A stretch of 64,000 nucleotides of DNA, from NCBI GenBank assembly GCA_903925975.1, contig CAIYHG010000124.1, positions 36,397-100,396 on the forward strand. The letters run 5' to 3'. A model generated the notes under the pieces. The model was given only the letters and a program-made list of their open reading frames with translations, made no database searches and had not been told where the DNA came from. Source of the stretch: an uncultured Acidobacteriia bacterium (GTDB taxonomy: Bacteria > Acidobacteriota > Terriglobia > Bryobacterales > Bryobacteraceae). Positions within the stretch are counted from its first letter, which is position 1; each line of letters opens with the position of its first letter. A program made the translations under genes and the position numbers. Shown here piece after piece: positions 61,064 through 64,000 of the stretch.

Positions 61064-62473
61064 TTATTCGACGGCCCGTGTGCGCTCGAAGATCTGCGCT
61101 TCGAATACGTAGAGCGCCGCCTTCGGATCGCGCCACGCGTGCGGCGCCAGGCGGCTCTTGCGGGCCACCGCATCGAAAAACTCCTCTGCTCCCCAACCGC
61201 GCTCGGCCGCGACTTGCGGCAACAGCAGGCCCGAGTTCGCCCCCAGCTTCAGATAGAGACCGTGCCTCCCGGGCCGGCACTCCGATGCATCGCGGATGCG
61301 GCGGAAGGGGGTCAGGATCGAGATTTCGATATCAAGCGCGCCGGAAAGGGCCACCCCCGGCTTGAAGCGGCCGTCGTCCAGCGCGGCGGCCAGCGCCAGT
61401 TCCGCCGCCTCCTCGCGAAGCGGGCTGCGGCTTTCGCGAACGCCTATGCATCCCAGAAGCTCCTCGCCGCGGCGCAGGGTGACGAATGCGGCCCTCCACG
61501 AATCGAGCGCCTTCGTGCCGCCCACAGCCGGAACGGGAACCCGCCCGCCCAGCGCGCGCAGGCGCCCCAGAGTGGCGCCGACGCAATCGAGCAGCAGTTC
61601 GCCGTCACCCTCCGGCAGGTCGAACGCATTGCGCGGAAGATATCCCAATGCGGCGTAGCTCACCGAATGCCGGAAGTCGCCGGTGATTTCTCCCGAAGTC
61701 TGGTAATCGAGCGTGGCCGGCCACAGCCTGCCGTCGATGCGCCGCAGCGTTTCGATCAGCAGTGCGATCGGCCCCGTGCCGCAGACGGTCGCTCCGGTGC
61801 GGCTGAGGGCGTCGTGGAAGCGCGCGCTGCGAAGCGACCCCGCCGCGTCGATGCACTCGAAGTCGAGTTGTTCGATGCGCTCGGCGGTGTGCCGGTCGGC
61901 GGGGAAAGGCGTGAACCCAAACTCGCGGCCATAGTGCGTGAAATCGGATGAAGCCACGAACGCCACCCCGGGTTCCCAGAGCGCGGCCAGCGCATCGGCC
62001 GCCGCCTCACGCTCCTCCTCGCTCAAGCTGCCTACATAAAGCGGCGTGATGCGGGCGTGGGGCGCGGCGAGCTGCAGAAACGGGAGCTGTATCTCGAAGG
62101 AATGGTCGCACACGCGCGCTTCCGGGGCGAGAGGAAAGCCGCTCCATGCCGAATCGATTTCCACCGCGCCCAGAGGCGTCAATATCGCTTCCACATCCGG
62201 CGCCGACACGCCTTCGAAATGCCCGTGATGAGGAAAAGCGAGCAGCACAATCCGCTCCGGCGCCGTCTCGCGCAGGCTGCGGTAGGCCGACCAGGCCACC
62301 GCGCCCGAATACGCCGGCCCGGCATGCGGAACCACGAAGCCCAAAGCGCCGCCCAAAACCGAGGGCCGGCGAACGCGCGAGTCTTGTTCCTTCGATTCCA
62401 GCAGGCTGCGCAACTCCACTGCGCCGGCCGGGTACCAGTTGCCGCTGAACGGAGATACGTGGGTCAGCATATT
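61064..62473 (-). CDS. AmmeMemoRadiSam proteins B (Memo) and A (AMMECR1) fused
   Basis: Memo: FSGNWYPAG..GFVVPHAGPAYSGAVAW..SSDFTHYGREF; AMMECR1: GCIGVRESRSPLREEAAELALAAALDD; start at the MLTHVSPF methionine. Confidence 0.88.
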   Translation of the reverse strand, partial: NMLTHVSPFSGNWYPAGAVELRSLLESKEQDSRVRRPSVLGGALGFVVPHAGPAYSGAVAWSAYRSLRETAPERIVLLAFPHHGHFEGVSAPDVEAILTPLGAVEIDSAWSGFPLAPEARVCDHSFEIQLPFLQLAAPHARITPLYVGSLSEEEREAAADALAALWEPGVAFVASSDFTHYGREFGFTPFPADRHTAERIEQLDFECIDAAGSLRSARFHDALSRTGATVCGTGPIALLIETLRRIDGRLWPATLDYQTSGEITGDFRHSVSYAALGYLPRNAFDLPEGDGELLLDCVGATLGRLRALGGRVPVPAVGGTKALDSWRAAFVTLRRGEELLGCIGVRESRSPLREEAAELALAAALDDGRFKPGVALSGALDIEISILTPFRRIRDASECRPGRHGLYLKLGANSGLLLPQVAAERGWGAEEFFDAVARKSRLAPHAWRDPKAALYVFEAQIFERTRAVE

Positions 62474-62569
62474 GCGTTCTATCGACACGACTGTCCGCGC
62501 CACAACCGCGTTCTTGCATCAATAACTTACTAAGTCAGCGCAAAACCAAGTGACATTGCGCTCATAGTC

Positions 62570-63682
62570 TCATCCACATCGAGTATGCAACAGGCCTTCG
62601 GGTTCCGGCGCCCGGAATTGCGGCGTGCGCCACACTCCGGGGATGTTCGCGCCGCAATCGGGGCAGCGGCCCGAAGAGTCAAGCGTGTTCCTCAAGACGC
62701 GGAAGCCGCGCCGCTCCACAATGGCGCGTCCGCATCCGGGGCAGTAGGTATTTTCAAGGCCGCTTGTCTCTCCCGGTAAGTTGCCCGCATACACGTAGCG
62801 CAACCCCGCAGCCTTTCCGATAGCGGCCGCGCGCAACAGCGTTTCCGGTGGCGTGTTTTCGGGTTTCTGCATCCTGTAATCCCGGTGAAAGGCCGTTACG
62901 TGCCACGGAATATCGCGGGAAATGCCCGCCAGGAACTCGGCCATGCGGCTGAGTTCGTCATCCGAGTCGTTGAATCCCGGTATCACCAGAGTCACCACTT
63001 CGAGCCAGAAGCCCATGGCGTGAATGCGCCGGATGGAGTCGAGTATAGGGCCGATCCGGCCGCCGAGTTCGTGATAACGCCGGTCCTCAAAACTTTTCAG
63101 ATCCACTTTATATAGGTCCACCCACGGCCGCAGGTATTCCAGAACTTCCGGAGTGGCATTGCCGTTCGATACAAAGCCGGTGAGCAATCCCGCCGCTTTG
63201 GCCTGGCGAAACACGGCCACGGCCCATTCGGCGGTGATGAGCGGCTCATTATAAGTACTGATCACGGCCGCCGCCCGGCTCCGTGTGGCCATTGCGGCCA
63301 GCCCGGCGGGGTCCGCGGGGGTGAAGTCAAGCGCTGACCTGACCTCCCGCAGCGCTTGGGACGAAACCCAGTTCTGGCAGTACCCGCAGTGCAGATCGCA
63401 CCCCAGCATCCCGAAGCTGAGGGCCGCGGCGCCGGGGACCGCGTGGAAGAAAGGCTTCTTCTCAATGGGGTCGCACTGTACCGAATTGACGTAACCGTAC
63501 GGGGCATAGAGCTTGCCGCCGCGATTGTAGCGGACCTTGCAAACTCCTGAAAATCCGGGCGTTATAGGGCATCGGTGGCCGCAGGCAAAGCACTCGACGC
63601 GGTTGCGGTCGAGAGGCCGATAAAGCTCTGCCTCACACACCTCACGCGCCAGCCGGCCAGCCAGGGTTTCCGTATCTGACAT
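62570..63682 (-). CDS. amrS: AmmeMemoRadiSam system radical SAM enzyme
   Basis: CFACGHRCPITPGFSGVCKVRYNRGGKLYAPYGYVNSVQCDPIEKKPFFH..LGCDLHCGYCQNW. Confidence 0.9.
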   Translation of the reverse strand: MSDTETLAGRLAREVCEAELYRPLDRNRVECFACGHRCPITPGFSGVCKVRYNRGGKLYAPYGYVNSVQCDPIEKKPFFHAVPGAAALSFGMLGCDLHCGYCQNWVSSQALREVRSALDFTPADPAGLAAMATRSRAAAVISTYNEPLITAEWAVAVFRQAKAAGLLTGFVSNGNATPEVLEYLRPWVDLYKVDLKSFEDRRYHELGGRIGPILDSIRRIHAMGFWLEVVTLVIPGFNDSDDELSRMAEFLAGISRDIPWHVTAFHRDYRMQKPENTPPETLLRAAAIGKAAGLRYVYAGNLPGETSGLENTYCPGCGRAIVERRGFRVLRNTLDSSGRCPDCGANIPGVWRTPQFRAPEPEGLLHTRCG

Positions 63683-64000
63683 GAGTCGTTTCCTGGCTCT
63701 CATTTTAGTCCTTGGCTGGCCCTGATAAAGAAGCTAGGACGAACGGCCGAATTCCGGAGAACGGTACTAGTACTCTTTGGTAAAGCCCGGAATTCAAGCC
63801 CTTACACTGCAACAAGTTACTAGTACTGCATGACGTGATTTGTGCAGTAAATCTGTTGACTAGCAGGCTGCTGAAAATCCGCTGCTGACGAACCGGCGAC
63901 TCACTCCGTACGGTTCTTGGTGCGGTTTTGGGGGCATCCGGGGCTCATCCCCGTCGGCCCGTGCTGAAAAACGCCGCTTTTCGGCGTCTCCAGATACACG

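Overview
This is a GC-rich bacterial chromosome window. Gene content and intergenic hairpin repeats look most like an Acidobacteriota (Solibacter/Bryobacter-type) genome; that placement is inference. It carries about 55 to 60 plausible genes, mostly ordinary core functions: dnaK-dnaJ-hspR, prfA-prmC, amtB-glnK-glnD, an RND efflux set, tsaD, rlmN, an M16 peptidase, and the AmmeMemoRadiSam pair. The parts most worth a second look are: (1) a translationally coupled operon at the left edge: GXGXG/glutamate-synthase-like C-terminus, HdrC, HdrB, a 1490-aa tandem HdrA with an embedded GltD-like flavin/NAD(P) module, MvhD and MetV; (2) an imuA-imuB-dnaE2 mutasome in which each of the three genes appears to carry an in-frame GTGGGG-type palindromic repeat; (3) a family of related hairpin repeats, including a BIME/MITE-like element with terminal inverted repeats and a decayed REP-associated transposase (RAYT-like) next to family members; (4) candidate operators: a HAIR site at dnaK, a CTGTA-N9-TACAG palindrome upstream of imuA, and a vapBC inverted repeat; (5) several HEPN/toxin-antitoxin modules clustered in the first 28 kb. 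All calls come from reading the sequence and the supplied ORF track; no database search was run.
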